This document shows, one piece after another, positions 47,201 through 59,464 of a stretch of DNA of 64,000 bases; position 1 is the first letter of the stretch; every line of letters begins with the position of its first letter. The stretch comes from Eutypella sp. D-1 (Eukaryota > Ascomycota > Sordariomycetes > Xylariales > Diatrypaceae), in contig JAJTTP010000009.1 of assembly GCA_023313575.1 (NCBI GenBank), forward strand, positions 744,001 to 808,000. The letters are read 5' to 3'. Below the pieces are notes generated by a model, which was given only the letters and a program-made list of their open reading frames with translations, did no database searches and was not told the origin of the DNA. The position numbers and the translations under genes were made by a program.

Positions 47201-50200
47201 AAGTGGAACGAAATGGGAATGGACCTTTTACCCATGCCACGATGGGTTACTCCAACTCGAAAATAGCAGATCCTTGGCAGGCAGGTCGGCCGCATAGGTA
47301 GGGCCCTCCCCAACACGACAGATGAATGAATGACATCGATGGTATTATAAAACCCCAATAAAGTAATCGTGAGAGACATAGAGAGAGGGGACAAGCCCTC
47401 CATGGTCCTTTGCACACGGAAACCTTGAACGCCTAGTTTGGAGTACTATGCCTACTCCAGAGTAGGCGGCAAGTGGGCGTCGCCTAACCGTTTTCCGGGG
47501 CTCGGCATATCTTGTTCCCAACTCGAGCTAAGATCTCACTACTCTAGGCTATCTATACATGAATGTAGGAGGTAAGCCCCAGATGGTGGAGTCGCCTTTT
47601 CAAAGAGCCCCGGGGCCTCTCTCGATGCGACCTCGGTGCAGCTGACAACGACCGCGGGAAATATTGTATGCGAGCGTGTCGATCCGTCGGTGGCTGGGAC
47701 CAGTACCAAGTCAACGAAGAACCCGATGCCTGACAGAACCGTATACGTATGCACACAGGGTAAGGTAGTAGGTGGGAAATCTAGGTTAGCAATGGACGCA
47801 TACGTTTGGTTCTTCGTGAAGGTATCTATTAAAAGCGTAGGGTAGCGAGTGCTCTCCCAAAACGGCAATATCGGACATCTTTTCATTGGAGGAGAGGAGG
47901 AGGAGGAGGAGCAGAGTTGCGCTCGCAAGTTTGTGATGCCTGCTCTAGTTATGTATGGTCAATTAACACTTCGACTAACTGTCTAGCGACGGAGGACATC
48001 AACATCCCGCCTGTACCTGTGGAGCTGTGGGGTCAATTGGGGAACTCGGAGACGAGGCCGGCACAACCTGAATGCGGAGTATGGTGGTCACTGGTTTCTG
48101 CGCTTATAATCAAAGACGTGGTCAATGCAAAGACGGCATATCTAACTCGACCAATCGTTTTCGAATTTTCAAGGTGGGTAGGGAGAGGTGGTGTCACGAT
48201 CCAGCCGTATTTGAAGATCGCAGGCTATTTCAACTACGACCGCCCGTTCCGTGGCCTGGTGGTATAGATCATTGGCGTCCCAGCTGGATAACTTAGCTTT
48301 ACACTGCCAAGCTGACTGGCCGAAACGCAACAGTGATCGATGACCTCCGAGGCCGCTTCTCACGGACCAGACTTGATCACTTACTGGGCAACTCAAAGCA
48401 TCGACGATGTGGCTCGACCCCATGTGCTGCATTGCCGAGAGCCACGGCCGGCGGCATGTCTGCTTCTTTTTTGTGAGCGCTCGGACGTGCAAGTCGACCC
48501 GAGGATGCAAATTCAAAGTCGTGAATGACACACGTTGGACACTGCCGGCGCTCTCACACACCCACACACTTATTTTCCCGCCTGGTGTGGAGGCCAACCC
48601 CGAAAGTTTGGGAGAGCTCCATCTCATCAAGAGATCCCCAAAAGCCGACTCTGTTCGATAATGCGGAGGGTGACCTCGCAGTCATGCCGCAAGACGCGGC
48701 TGGCGAATGACGAGGCGTACGGATGAATTGATGGGTTCAAGCTTCCTCGCCAAGACTTCCCGACATGAGCTCGGATGAAGCTTTGATCTGGACGAAGCTT
48801 GAATGGAACGCATTTGAACATCAAGACAGCTACATGTTATCAAGTCAGTCAGATGAGCGAGCGACTTGTTGTGCCTCCTTTCTGGGTATCTGGCATTAGT
48901 CGAATTGAATGAAGGCGGGCCAAAAGCCACGACCGTTGAGACGGCACGCAAGGCGCTGGTGTAAAGGGACATGGCCATGGCGTGTGTTGCATTTCTCGGC
49001 GGGCATTTTGACTGTGATAATACCAACTGATATAAGATACGTTGCAGTACCGTTTCTCGAAAAGGGGGCATTCGCGCCCCGGACCCAGACAGGCGGGGCC
49101 CCGCAGCGAGTGCGCGCACGGGACACATTTACCGAGGCAAGCGAGGTCGTGTGAACGATCGTAAATCGACTACCCAGGTAAAGTTATAGGTTCCCCTTCA
49201 TGATGGGTGGGAAAAAAGATATAAGAAATAGCAGTTGTCCTCAAAGGGCCGATTCGAAGGCAGGTAGGTTGACTAAGAAATAAGAGCGATATCTTGTATA
49301 AAGTTGCCGTCTAAGCAGTATCCCGGAGAGACTAGGCATAGAGCAGCATTCTAGGCGGTTGTTAAGCTCCGCATCCAAGGACCATCTTGGACCACATAGG
49401 TAGGTAGTTGACAGGCGAGGCCAGGAAATAATAAGTACGCTGCGCTGCAACCTTGGAGCGGGCGGAAAGGGACGGATAGTTCTAAGGTTAGATCGCATGA
49501 TGAAAGATGTTGGTGCTCAATTATAGCGTTGGATTAAAGATATCAATGAGTTTCATATAAGATTAACGGATGCGGTCTGTACAGGTGAGGATGACCTCAG
49601 CTGCAACACCAAGGCGACGGCGTTTAATCAAGGATATAAGTCGAAGAGAGAAAGTACCTACTTGCCTACCTAGGTAGTTGTCATCAAGGTAGTCGGTCCG
49701 TCAGTCAAGAATGCTATCCGGATAGATAAATAGATACAAAGCGCATGGATGAATCCCGGGTCGTAGCGCCGCGACGCCGTTGAAGCCATTCTCACAATGC
49801 CCCTAAACGCCGCCAAAAATGATCCGATAGGGCAGTTGTTGTTTTAGTCAAACGGCGATCCCCTGAGTTGAAGCGCACCATCCCAATTGGGACGTTTCGA
49901 TTTTTCCTCCTTCATAAGTAAAGAGCAAAATGAACTGACGATTCTCTAAAGCTCTAGTTGCCGTGCATTGTAGATTTCACCTCTTGATTTCCTTAGCTAA
50001 TAAACAAGGAAGGCCAACCAATTGCCATACTGTCACTATTCAACTCCATACATACCAAGAGGTAGGCAGTATGTCATGCATGTAGTGTAAAATACGTACG
50101 ACCAAAAGGACCGCCAAGAAGAGACTCCATCAATTATTATCCTAGCAGCCCCCATACTTCTCCCAAACTCCCGATTAGGGCAATGGGATGAACTACCACT

Positions 50201-51675
50201 GAATGGCCTAGGACACAAATGTCAGGTCCCCTAGATCGCTACCGGGATCTAAGAGTTTCGCTAGATGCTAGAGCTCACCTTAACATGGTCATTATGTATA
50301 GCGTGCAATTCTTTTATCTCCTGCAGTAGACTCCTCCTCTCCTTGGTCTTCAGGTCCTTTCATCGTCCACTAGAATTTGGGGTGTGGTGTGTTATTATTA
50401 GTAACCGAAACCCACTTCCAAGGATTTTACCATGGTCCCCATAGAACTATTCACCATGCAAATGTCATTATCCCTTCCTTTGGGAGTTTGGAGTTGGGAG
50501 TTGGGATTCATTGCGCATTCCACAGGTTAAATGGGATTCAGATGGAGGATGACAGAGTTGGACTGCGCTGTCACTATTTTCATCTCATTCTTTTATCTTT
50601 CATGCGTCACATGTTTCTGGTATTAACTGATCTCCAACAGCTTTCAGCAGGCTTTGTTCGCAGTGTGGATGGGGTGGGCATAGGCATGACCTTCGTTCTC
50701 TAGAGCTAGTCTAATAGGTGTACAAATTTATTTCCAACTGATAATTGCTCTAGAGTCTGCCGCTCATTGTTCCTTGAACGGACCGATCGCCTGCCCCAAC
50801 TGGATCTGTTAGGGCCGCCGAGATCCTATCACAAGCTACCGACCCCCTGTCGGCCCATTTACGCCCGATTCCATTTTCAGTAGGAGCGAATCGATGCCGC
50901 CCTGCCGTCCTGCCGTCCCGGTGCCTGACTTAACTCAGTTTGGGCTCCTGATGTTAGCAAGAATAATGCGGCCTATGGCAGGTCGCGTTGTTTGACCACG
51001 CAGGAACGGTCTGAAACCTCGTGGCCGGGGGGCATCCCACCATGGGCCAATACCCCCAGATTTCCCCCCCAAGACGTGATGGTTTTTCCGAATGTGACTC
51101 TGATGGATATCTTGCCTCTTCCAAGTTTTCTCGCCCATCCCTTACGTACCTGCGTAGCTTCTGGGAGCTACCTAATCTGTGTAAGATGACCCGTTCAGGT
51201 TGGCAAGAGACCAATGATCGGCGCTCTCATGTGCTCAAACGGCCGTTCCTGGTGATCCTCATAGAAGCCTCACCCGCCAGCCCTCCCGCAATCATGGGAA
51301 TGATGCTCCTCAGGCCCCCTAGAGATTGGCCGAGAGCCAAGGTCTTGAGGTCTCTAGCCCGACGTGGCCAGTCTTAGGGAAATTGTGGATTGCGCAGTTG
51401 GTCCCTAGCCGCCAACCAACACCATACCATACGTTACGTCTGGGCTTTTCGATGCCCCCCTTTGTTATCTAATAATACCTTCACGTGTTTATAACCCGGC
51501 CGAGCTACTCGGACGTTTCCTTAATGGGTGGGCCTTGGTTCTATGTAGGGTTTGTCTATCTATAATAAACACCCGGGTGCCCTCCCCCAAACTCCCCTAA
51601 GGATAGAGCCGCTTGTTACAGCCCTTTTCTTCTTCAACCGTCACTCCTTTAAATCATATTTCATACCAGACCAAG
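44281..51675. other. 7.4-kb gene-free spacer
   Basis: The longest spacer of the window, between divergent promoters of the C2H2 regulator and the GH55 gene. I see many TAGGTA/TACCTA motifs, GGAATCAGG repeats near 44401-44450, an 8-bp tandem array at 46715-46770, an (AGG)n tract at 47890-47912 and CTCCCGAACTCC-like simple sequence at 50480-50510. Open frames of 80-150 codons at 47540-49130 occur on both strands and match nothing I know. No tRNA seen. Confidence 0.5.
46715..46770. repeat. Tandem array, GATACCGT x7
   Basis: Seven perfect head-to-tail copies of the 8-mer GATACCGT. It sits in the 7.4-kb spacer with no gene near. Confidence 0.95.
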
Positions 51676-54597
51676 ATGAGGCTCCTGGTTTTTCTTCTAG
51701 GCTTTTTAGGCCTGGTCAACGCCTACTGGCTTGCTGACATGAAGCGTTAGTCGTATCCACCGCCGCACTTACCTATGTAACAAGGAGCTAACTCTCAAGA
51801 ATAGACCAGGGCGTTGCACCTTATGCAGGCAATGATTACACCGTCTGGCGTAACGTCAAGGACTTCGGTGCCAAAGGTCTGTATCTACATGATCCTTATC
51901 AAGAGAGTCCACCGCGGCTAACTTCATTACAGGTGATGGAGTCACAGACGATACCGCGGCCATCCAGGAGGCCATGGACACACCTGGCAACCGCTGCATG
52001 AAGGGATGCGTAAGTAATCTCGGTCTCTATGGCATGCTCTATCATGTCGTTCTTCACTGGCTGACCTGTGTAAAAGGCCTCTACGACAGAAACGCCAGCA
52101 ATGGTCTACTTCCCCAGCGGAACTTACATTATTTCCAAGTCGATCATTACCCCCTATATGACACAAATGATCGGTGACCCGAATGACCTGCCCGTCATCA
52201 AGGGTACTCCTAACTTCGAGGGCAACGGCCTGATTGATGGCAACCCCTACTACAGCGAGGACCCCAATTGGGTCACCGTCAACGTTTTCTTCCGCCTAAT
52301 TAGGAACTTTGTTATTGACACCACCGATATTGATCCGACCAAACCCACCACGGGTATGCATTGGCCCAGCTCCCAGGCGACGAGCTTGATCAACATCGAA
52401 TTCAACATGCCCGCCACCGACAACTGTGTCCACGTCGGTCTATTCATCGAAAATGGTAACCCACCCCTCCTCCAGATCCTATAAAAGCTTCTTGTTTGTA
52501 TGAGACTCATTGACTGACTTGCTGGTAGGCTCTGGTGGGTTCATGAGTGATCTCACCTTCAACGGTGGTGCTTCGGGCGCTTCGATCGGCAACCAGCAGT
52601 ACACCATGAAGAACTTCACCTTCAACAACTGCAGGACGGGTATGCATTCCTGAGGTCATCATGTCGTTAAGAGATACTAACTTGAGCTGTAGCTATCATC
52701 CAAATCTGGAACTGGGGCTGGACCTACCTCGGACTCTCTATCAACAACTGCGAGGTCGGTATTGACATGTCCGCTGGCTGGAACGCTTCCCAGCTGGAGG
52801 TCGGATCCCTCAGCGTCATAGACAGCAAGATCTCGAACACCCAGCAATTCATCGTGACCGGTCGCACGGAGAACTCCAAGCCTGCCGCCGCTGGAGGTTT
52901 ACTTCTGGAGAACATCGTTCTAGACAATGTCCCTGTCGCCGTCGCAAGTGCGGAAGATGAGACGATCCTCGAAGGTGGATCTAAGACGATCGCCGCCTGG
53001 GGCCAGGGCCACCGTTACACCCCTGACGGCCCTGGCGGCGCCGAATCCTTCCAAGGAGAGATACCGGCGAGCAACAGGCCAGCGGGCCTCCTTGATGGCG
53101 ACAGGTACTACACTCCGTCGAAGCCTCAATACAAGGAGTTGACCGCGGATGACTTCATGAGCGCCCGTGATGCTGGTGCGACCGGTGACGGTGTGACAGA
53201 CGACGTAAGTCCAGTGCATTCCCGAATTTCTTCCGTCCACGTCCACCTAGCTAACAGTAATTAGACCGAAGCCATCCAGAAAGTTATTACGGATGCCACC
53301 GCGGCCAACAAGGTGGTCTTCCTAGACTACGGCCTGTACGTGGTAAAGAAGACGATCAATATCCCGGCTGGCGCCCGCATCGTGGGAGAGGGCTACCCGG
53401 TGATCATGGGCAACGGCGAGGTGTTTGGAGACATGCAAAATCCCACGCCCGTGTTCAAGGTCGGCGCGGAGTCCGGTGCGAAGGGTCGCGTTGAGTTCTC
53501 CGAGTTCATTGTGTCTACCAAGGGCCCCGCCGCGGGCGCGGTCCTCGTCGAGTACAATTTCGCAGCCTCGGACGAGCCTAGCGGCTTCTGGGATTTCCAC
53601 ACGCGCGTCGGTGGCTTCGCCGGTTCCGATTTCCAGATCGCCCAGTGTAAGAAGGTAGTCGGCTCCCCAAATATCGACGAGAAGTGCATCTCAGCCTACA
53701 TGGCCGTGCACGCGACTAAGCAGTCGTCTGGGCTATACATGGAGAACACCTGGATCTGGACTGCGGACCACGATATCGAGGACCCGACCAACGAGCAGAT
53801 CACCATCTACTCTGGACGAGGCATCTGTAAGACTGTCCACGCCTGCCAAACCCGCATTCCAAATATAACTAACCGTTGTGCCTACGCAGTCATTGAATCG
53901 ACCGAGGGCAACTTCTGGCTCGTCGGTGGTGCGTCGGAGCACTTCCACCTGTATCAGTACCAGTTCGCCAACACGAAGAACATCTTCGGAGCCATGCTGC
54001 AGACCGAGACTCCGTAAGCACAAGCCCATTTGCGTGTAGACTACCTTAATCATCATTGTTTTTCATGCTAACCGTGCCTTTGCTGGGAACTAGGTACTAC
54101 CAGCCGATTCCCGACGCGATCAAGCCGTTCCCCGTAAACCCGGACCTCCAGGACCCTGACTTTGAGAAGTCCTGCAACGGTGTTGAGGGCAACTGCGCCA
54201 ATGCCTGGGGCGTGCGCATAATCGACTCACAGGACATCTTCATTTACGGCGCGGGAACCTACTCGTTCTTTAACAACTACGATACTAGTAAGCTCTCCCA
54301 TATCTTCCCCTTTCAGCCTCCACTATTTGTTCCGGACTTGCCCCAGTCCCCCACTCCTCCCCGTTCTCCACACGTAACTAACAATGGTGCGAAACAGCTT
54401 GCAACGAGATCAACAACGGATCCAACTGCCAGGCGCGCCTCAACTCGATCGAGGGCAACGTTCAGAACGTCAACCTCTTTGACCTGAGCACCATCGGCAC
54501 AACGAGCATGCTCGAGCGTGACGACAGCAGCGTCGCCAGCTTCGAGGACAACCTCAACGTCTACGCCGCCAACATCATCATGTACCGGTCCGGCTAG
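51676..54597 (+). CDS. GH55 exo-beta-1,3-glucanase, secreted
   Basis: Ten exons: 51676-51745, 51805-51876, 51933-52009, 52077-52455, 52529-52639, 52693-53204, 53265-53826, 53890-54013, 54094-54287, 54398-54597; 766 aa. MRLLVFLLGFLGLVNA is a signal peptide before YWLADMKHQGVAPYAG. The protein has the two right-handed beta-helix halves of GH55: the first begins VKDFGAKGDGVTDDTAAIQ and the second ARDAGATGDGVTDDTEAIQ, each a Pectate_lyase_3-type start. Later landmarks are IWNWGWTYLG, GLYMENTWIWTADHD, IESTEGNFWLVGG, FHLYQYQF and CQARLNSIEGN.QNVNLF. GH55 enzymes release glucose or short products from beta-1,3-glucan, acting on own or foreign fungal walls. All introns are 52-110 nt with matching phases. 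Intron 7 (53827-53889) is a multiple of three without a stop; splicing it gives GRGIFIESTEG as expected. Confidence 0.95.
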
Positions 54598-55102
54598 AGA
54601 GAAGAGGTCCGAGACGAAGTAAGAGGAACATTCTGTGTTCTTCACCGGTCCTTGATGGCAAGGAAGCGGACAGAAGTGGGCATGAGCAGTATCACATAGA
54701 AATACGATACTTGCACAGGAGTCACAGAGGCAGCCCGCCTCATTTTGTGACATGAAGATGAAGATATCAGTCAACCAGACAAGAGGGCTGGCTGGTTATG
54801 AGATCGCAAGTCATGCGTCATCCATCGTTTTGGCTTTTAAGTTAAATGTACATATTGAACATTTTTTCTTCTTGATTCCTGTAACGTGCATATGCACGAC
54901 TGCTATCTGAGTGCATGTATGCTCTTCGAGGCATCGTAATTATGGCTCTAAGACAAATAAAATGACCGGGATATACATAGATGAGTAGCCGCTCTACGAC
55001 CCCTATCGCATACAGACTCCTAGTAACTGCTAAGAGGTACAGCTGCGACATGAAGATTAAGAGCCGTCCCAGCCAGTACGTCCACTATGCAGCTGCCTTG
55101 AC
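54598..55102. other. Convergent 3' spacer, no gene seen
   Basis: About 500 bp between converging stops, carrying presumptive 3' UTRs. Nothing further seen. Confidence 0.6.
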
Positions 55103-56104
55103 TCACCCCTTCAGCGAGAACCCGACATCCGCGCCGGCGGTCTTGCCAAGCTCGACAAGCCTGTCGCGCATGCCCTCGGCCCTCTTCCGAAGCCTTTCCT
55201 CGTCGGGGTAGCCGGCGAAAACGCCGGCAAAGTCGCAGCGATCTACGTAGGCGCCGACGCCGTGCTGCAGGACATTAGTGGCCCTCTTACCGCTGCGGGC
55301 GCCCGCCACATGGCCGACGCTACCGTGTAGCGTGGCTCGGTCGCGGCCCGCTGAGTACCGCCCGCGGTGCAGGATGTTGTTGTTGTAGAAGACGGCGTCA
55401 CCGGCGTCGAGGCGCACGACGAGTTGCCCCGGCAGCGACTCCGCGTACGGGTCCGCGGCCCGCTCCGTCTCCGTCCGCGCCCGCCGGTGCGACCCCGGCA
55501 CCACCACCAGGCTGTCATCACCGTCGCGAAGCGCCAGGTTCCACTGCGCGTGCAGCTGTTGTCGCGGGCGCAGGTCGCCGTCGCCGCCGGGAACCACGCC
55601 CAGCTTCGTGAGCTCCTCCTCGGCCGTCGCTTCCGGTGGCACGTCGTCGCGGTGCCAGCGCAGCTCGAAGTCTGCCGACGGCCGCACCAGCAGATTGTGC
55701 AGCTCCATGACGAGGTCGTCGTCGTCGCAGGGCGCCATCAGCTCCTTGGCGGGGCCCAGGACCTCGTCGCCGAAGTAGGCGCGCAGGAACGCTGCGTGGT
55801 CGTCCCATCCCGCCTTGACGAATTCCGCTTCTCCCCCCGCAGCGGCGGCGCTGGCAGCTTGCGCTAGCGCCGGGTCGTTCAATCCCTGCACCCCCCAGAT
55901 TCCCCGTGTCGGCGCCTCTGCCGCATCCCACGGCGGGAACTGCTTCCCGACGGTGCGCACGTGCGGCCAGGCTCCCGAGCGCCCGAGCGCATCGGCCCGT
56001 GCCGTCGCTTCCTGCAGCGCCACCAGCTGCGTCGGCGATAGTACGCCTCGGATCACCACGAAGCCGTCGCGGTGGAGCTGATCGCGGAGTGTCGAGGACG
56101 GCAT
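55103..56104 (-). CDS. PhyH-family Fe(II)/2-oxoglutarate dioxygenase
   Basis: Single exon, 333 aa, from ATG at 56104. It belongs to the phytanoyl-CoA dioxygenase superfamily: LHRDGFVVIRGVLSPTQL at the N-terminus, the HxD metal motif H151-R-D153 (LRWHRDD), a LVVVPGSHRR strand, distal His 246 (NNNILHRG) and Arg 256 as likely 2-oxoglutarate ligand. These residues suggest an active oxygenase; the substrate cannot be told and need not be phytanoyl-CoA. No peroxisomal signal is evident (C-terminus SLKG). The gene is markedly GC-rich, with Ala- and Arg-rich composition, compared with its spacers. The stop overlaps a GTGAGT donor-like site, so a short extra 3' exon is conceivable. Confidence 0.85.
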   Translation of the reverse strand: MPSSTLRDQLHRDGFVVIRGVLSPTQLVALQEATARADALGRSGAWPHVRTVGKQFPPWDAAEAPTRGIWGVQGLNDPALAQAASAAAAGGEAEFVKAGWDDHAAFLRAYFGDEVLGPAKELMAPCDDDDLVMELHNLLVRPSADFELRWHRDDVPPEATAEEELTKLGVVPGGDGDLRPRQQLHAQWNLALRDGDDSLVVVPGSHRRARTETERAADPYAESLPGQLVVRLDAGDAVFYNNNILHRGRYSAGRDRATLHGSVGHVAGARSGKRATNVLQHGVGAYVDRCDFAGVFAGYPDEERLRKRAEGMRDRLVELGKTAGADVGFSLKG

Positions 56105-57144
56105 TATCTTACGTGCGTGAGGTGGGTGTGATATTGTAACTATGTGAAATGTGGCGATGATTATGATGATGATATGTAGTGTAACACGGTGGGGGACGGA
56201 TGGTATGAAGGTTTGTTGTGTAGCAGTTGCTAACTAGTGGTACGATTACGAGTAGGGTGTGTGGCATCCATGGATAGTAGTGCAAATAGTGTGTAAGCCA
56301 TCCCCCCGCAAATGTATATCCTAGGAACCTTATAGGCAGATTGATGTTACTTAATATAGCTTGACTGTGTGACTATCAATATACCAATATGCCTGCCTAC
56401 CAAGGAGGTATGAACAACCATGCCACAGCCTTAATTAAATCTAGAAGCCTGGATGTGATGTGATACCATGGAGCACTGCAACTGATTGGGCACATGTCCA
56501 TAGACGCACAGAGTCTCCATATGATGACGGAAAAGGATAAGACTAGGGTTGCGTTCGGGAATGACTTGATGCATATCAATAATTGCTTTTTGACTTAATA
56601 TCGAATGAGTGCAGTTGCGTGCATGAGGGGGTTGGTGAGGCAGACAAGACTGATCACCAATCATAATCACATTCCGCGTGATTACATTACTGTGCGACGC
56701 GCATTTTAGGGGTGGAAAAGGGGGCGCATGCAATTATAGGGGGTATAGGACTATTACCTAGGTACGAAATTTACCTAACTGGATATGTCGGTATTGGCCC
56801 TGTCACTCATCCAATCCTATTTGTATGACAGCAGCCTTTCATTTCTCACTGCAATGCAAGTGATCTATCATGATGTACATCACGCATGGATAAAAGGAGC
56901 GCAGCGATAAGAGTGGTAACTAAAGTCCTACGTAAAGATTTCAGTGCTACTGGGTTTATGGCTACCCTGTATTGTTGCGAGATGGATTTGTTAAGTCCGC
57001 GTTGAGAGTAATAATCATATCGGATTTGATGAACGACCAATTTCATGGAGCCCTTTCGGATCAGATTTATTAGGAGATTAACCATCTAGGTGTATGTCGT
57101 AACTCATAGCTATGATATAGGGAGTATTAGTCTTGATCCGGCCC
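56105..57144. other. Spacer, no gene seen
   Basis: About 1 kb of AT-richer sequence between two minus-strand genes: promoter of the dioxygenase and 3' flank of the four-TM protein is on the far side. No supported coding, repeat or RNA feature. Confidence 0.55.
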
Positions 57145-58497
57145 TCACATCCCCCCTCCTGCATCCTTCATATTCTGGGCCCGCGTTTGGCCCTTGACAT
57201 ACTCGCTCAGCCGCATCTCGTTGCTCTCGTTGCCGTGACCGTCCATGAATTGCCGCGATGGCCCAGGTGTGTAAGGCGGCAGAGACTGGAACTCCGGCCC
57301 CGAGGGCTGGCGATACCCATCTGTCACCATCGCAGCCTCAGCCATGTGCTGTTCTACCGTGTTTTGCTGGTATACACCCGAGCCACTTATGGGGCTTCCG
57401 AGGTTTCCTGGCGATGTGACCGGGGACACAGCTGGAGGCGTCAGCGGCGAGACCGCAAAGGTCGAGCGAACGCTTGGTCTTCGCGGTGGCTGGCTGTGTG
57501 AGTCCGAAGGTGAAGCTCTCGGAGTAGCAGTGATGGGGTGCGAGTTCGAACGGGCCGAACAGTCGACCCTGAGTGTTGGCGTGGAGGAGCTCCCACCTAG
57601 ACCTGCCGGGACACCACCTCGATCCAACTGGGGTTGTCCTTGTACGTCGCCCATTGATTCTGGGCATAGTGATACAGACCTGATGTGCTTGAGTTGATGT
57701 GTGTTATCTGCTGTCTCAGGGTCCTCTACTGTCTTTTTGTGAAGTGGCTCCATAGTTCGGAGGATTGACATCACAATGGACGCAATATAGAAGTATCTAT
57801 GCTAGTAGTCAGACGCCAGACTTGAGGAGGATATAACTGCAAGATGACCTACATTAAAGCGACAGCCAATATATAGAAGAATTTCTCTGGGGCACAAAAT
57901 TTATCTGCAATATCATCGGCTCCACGAGATTCAATATGCGGGCCACGCCGATGTTCGTCGTCATCGAGCATTCTGTGCACTGGTCATTCGACTTATAGTC
58001 AGTATGGAAACATTACACTGTCAATGGCAAGTGGGAATTCGGGGAGCGCTACCCTCGTCTCCAAATCTGCGACAGCTATCCGGAACTCCTGATGTGGCCA
58101 ACATGGTTAGGATGGCGATCATCAAGCCAATGCACAAGACATCGCAGACGACGAACGTCGCGGTCGTTGCTGTTGTGGGGTTGCGCCAGCGTCTAATCCC
58201 ACAATGCAGAACGAGCAGCGCTATGCCCGTATACAACAATGCTGCACAAATCTGTTCATCAAATAAGTCATGAGCGCAAGGGATATAAGCTTGGTCTTCT
58301 GTACTAACCATTAACTCCAGGGCATACACTTTATTACTGATAATATCCAAATCATCGTTCTTACTCAAAGACACTAGGAGCGCGCCGTTCAGGCCGGCAG
58401 CCAGAAACGCCCCTAGTGCTTGTAATGCCCTGACGAACCCAAGCCATGATGCTATCCTCTGGTATTTGTTTATAGGGAGAGTCTGCGTCCATGCCAT
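57145..58497 (-). CDS. Fungal four-TM (MARVEL-like) membrane protein
   Basis: Four exons (minus order): 58497-58309, 58251-58053, 57979-57853, 57796-57145; 388 aa. Predicted membrane segments: around LGFVRALQALGAFLAAGLNGALL, ICAALLYTGIALLVLHCGI, FVVCDVLCIGLMIAILTML, and a fourth built across a splice, APEKFFYILAVAL|IYFYIASIVMSILR. The loop between TM3 and TM4 is acidic and contains two Cys (DSCRRFGDE, then DKFCAPEKFFY), a pattern I recall in uncharacterised fungal MARVEL-like proteins. The cytosolic tail of about 190 aa is Ser/Pro-rich. The third exon acceptor (57980) was chosen as the only AG that keeps the DKFCAPEKFF frame open; the stronger-looking AG at 57973 does not fit the phase. No function is known. 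Confidence 0.75.
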
Positions 58498-59464
58498 GCT
58501 GAGAGCCGGTACCGATCGCGTGGGGTTTGATAGAAGACAGAGCTTACGAGCACGAGAAGCGAAGACACGGCATGGAGACGGGATAAATGATAATTTAGAC
58601 TAGACGGCGGGTGTGAGTGTTTACAATACGTGGTGGATAGCCGGAACGGGGCGGTGCACGAGGTGTGGTAACACTTGCGGGTGAGATCTTTACTGCATCC
58701 TCGCATGACCTAATGAGCACACTTGGAGCCGGTTACGACAAGACGGGCTCTGCCGCAGCTGAACTGAAAGAAGGGGTATGTACCACACGCTCAGCCGAAA
58801 CTCCCACAAAAACGTGGCCAATTGCTTCGGTTTGCTAGCCTTGATATCATCATCGGGTACCTGACTATTAGGCCATCATCATCCCCTGGCAATTCGAGAA
58901 GACGGGTTTGGATTGGATGTACAGAAGCCCCCTTTGCTGGGTGTGACTTTGGGGCGCATTCCATAAGCACCGCGTCATCGGAAATATGGGCTTGGCTAGG
59001 CAGCAGGCATCTTCATTTTTAGAACAATCGAAGGTAGTCTGCAATGGAACGGTTGAGAGGCTGAGTCTAAGTGCATAGCCTCACTGCGGATCCAATCGGT
59101 ATAAGTCTTTGAATGGAGCCATCCGCACCTAAAATTTACTTTTGAATTGGGGGCCATTGTATCAGTAAACAAGACCTTGATTGGCAGATGTTACTTCGTA
59201 AAGACTGGTAATTTGGCACTTGTCCCTAGCCGTGTAGGGTTTCCCATCACAGACCCGATAAGGTGTTCTTGGCGTGGTGATGCAGGCATGGCCCCCATTC
59301 GATAGGCGTTTTTTCGTCCTACACTGTCCGACTGGTCATACTATAGCTCCTTTTACGGCGGATCTAAAGTAGCATATGTCTTGATATAGGCATTCTGCAT
59401 GGCGGTGGGCATCTACTGTTGGTAGATGGTAGCATGGCTCTGTCGCAGTGGCTGACTCGGCTCT
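58498..59464. other. Spacer, no gene seen
   Basis: About 970 bp between two minus-strand genes. No simple repeat or supported open frame. Confidence 0.55.

Noticed and set aside
47917..48267. 116-codon open frame in the large spacer
   Set aside because: No start context, family feature or splice structure; overlapping frames of similar length occur on both strands.
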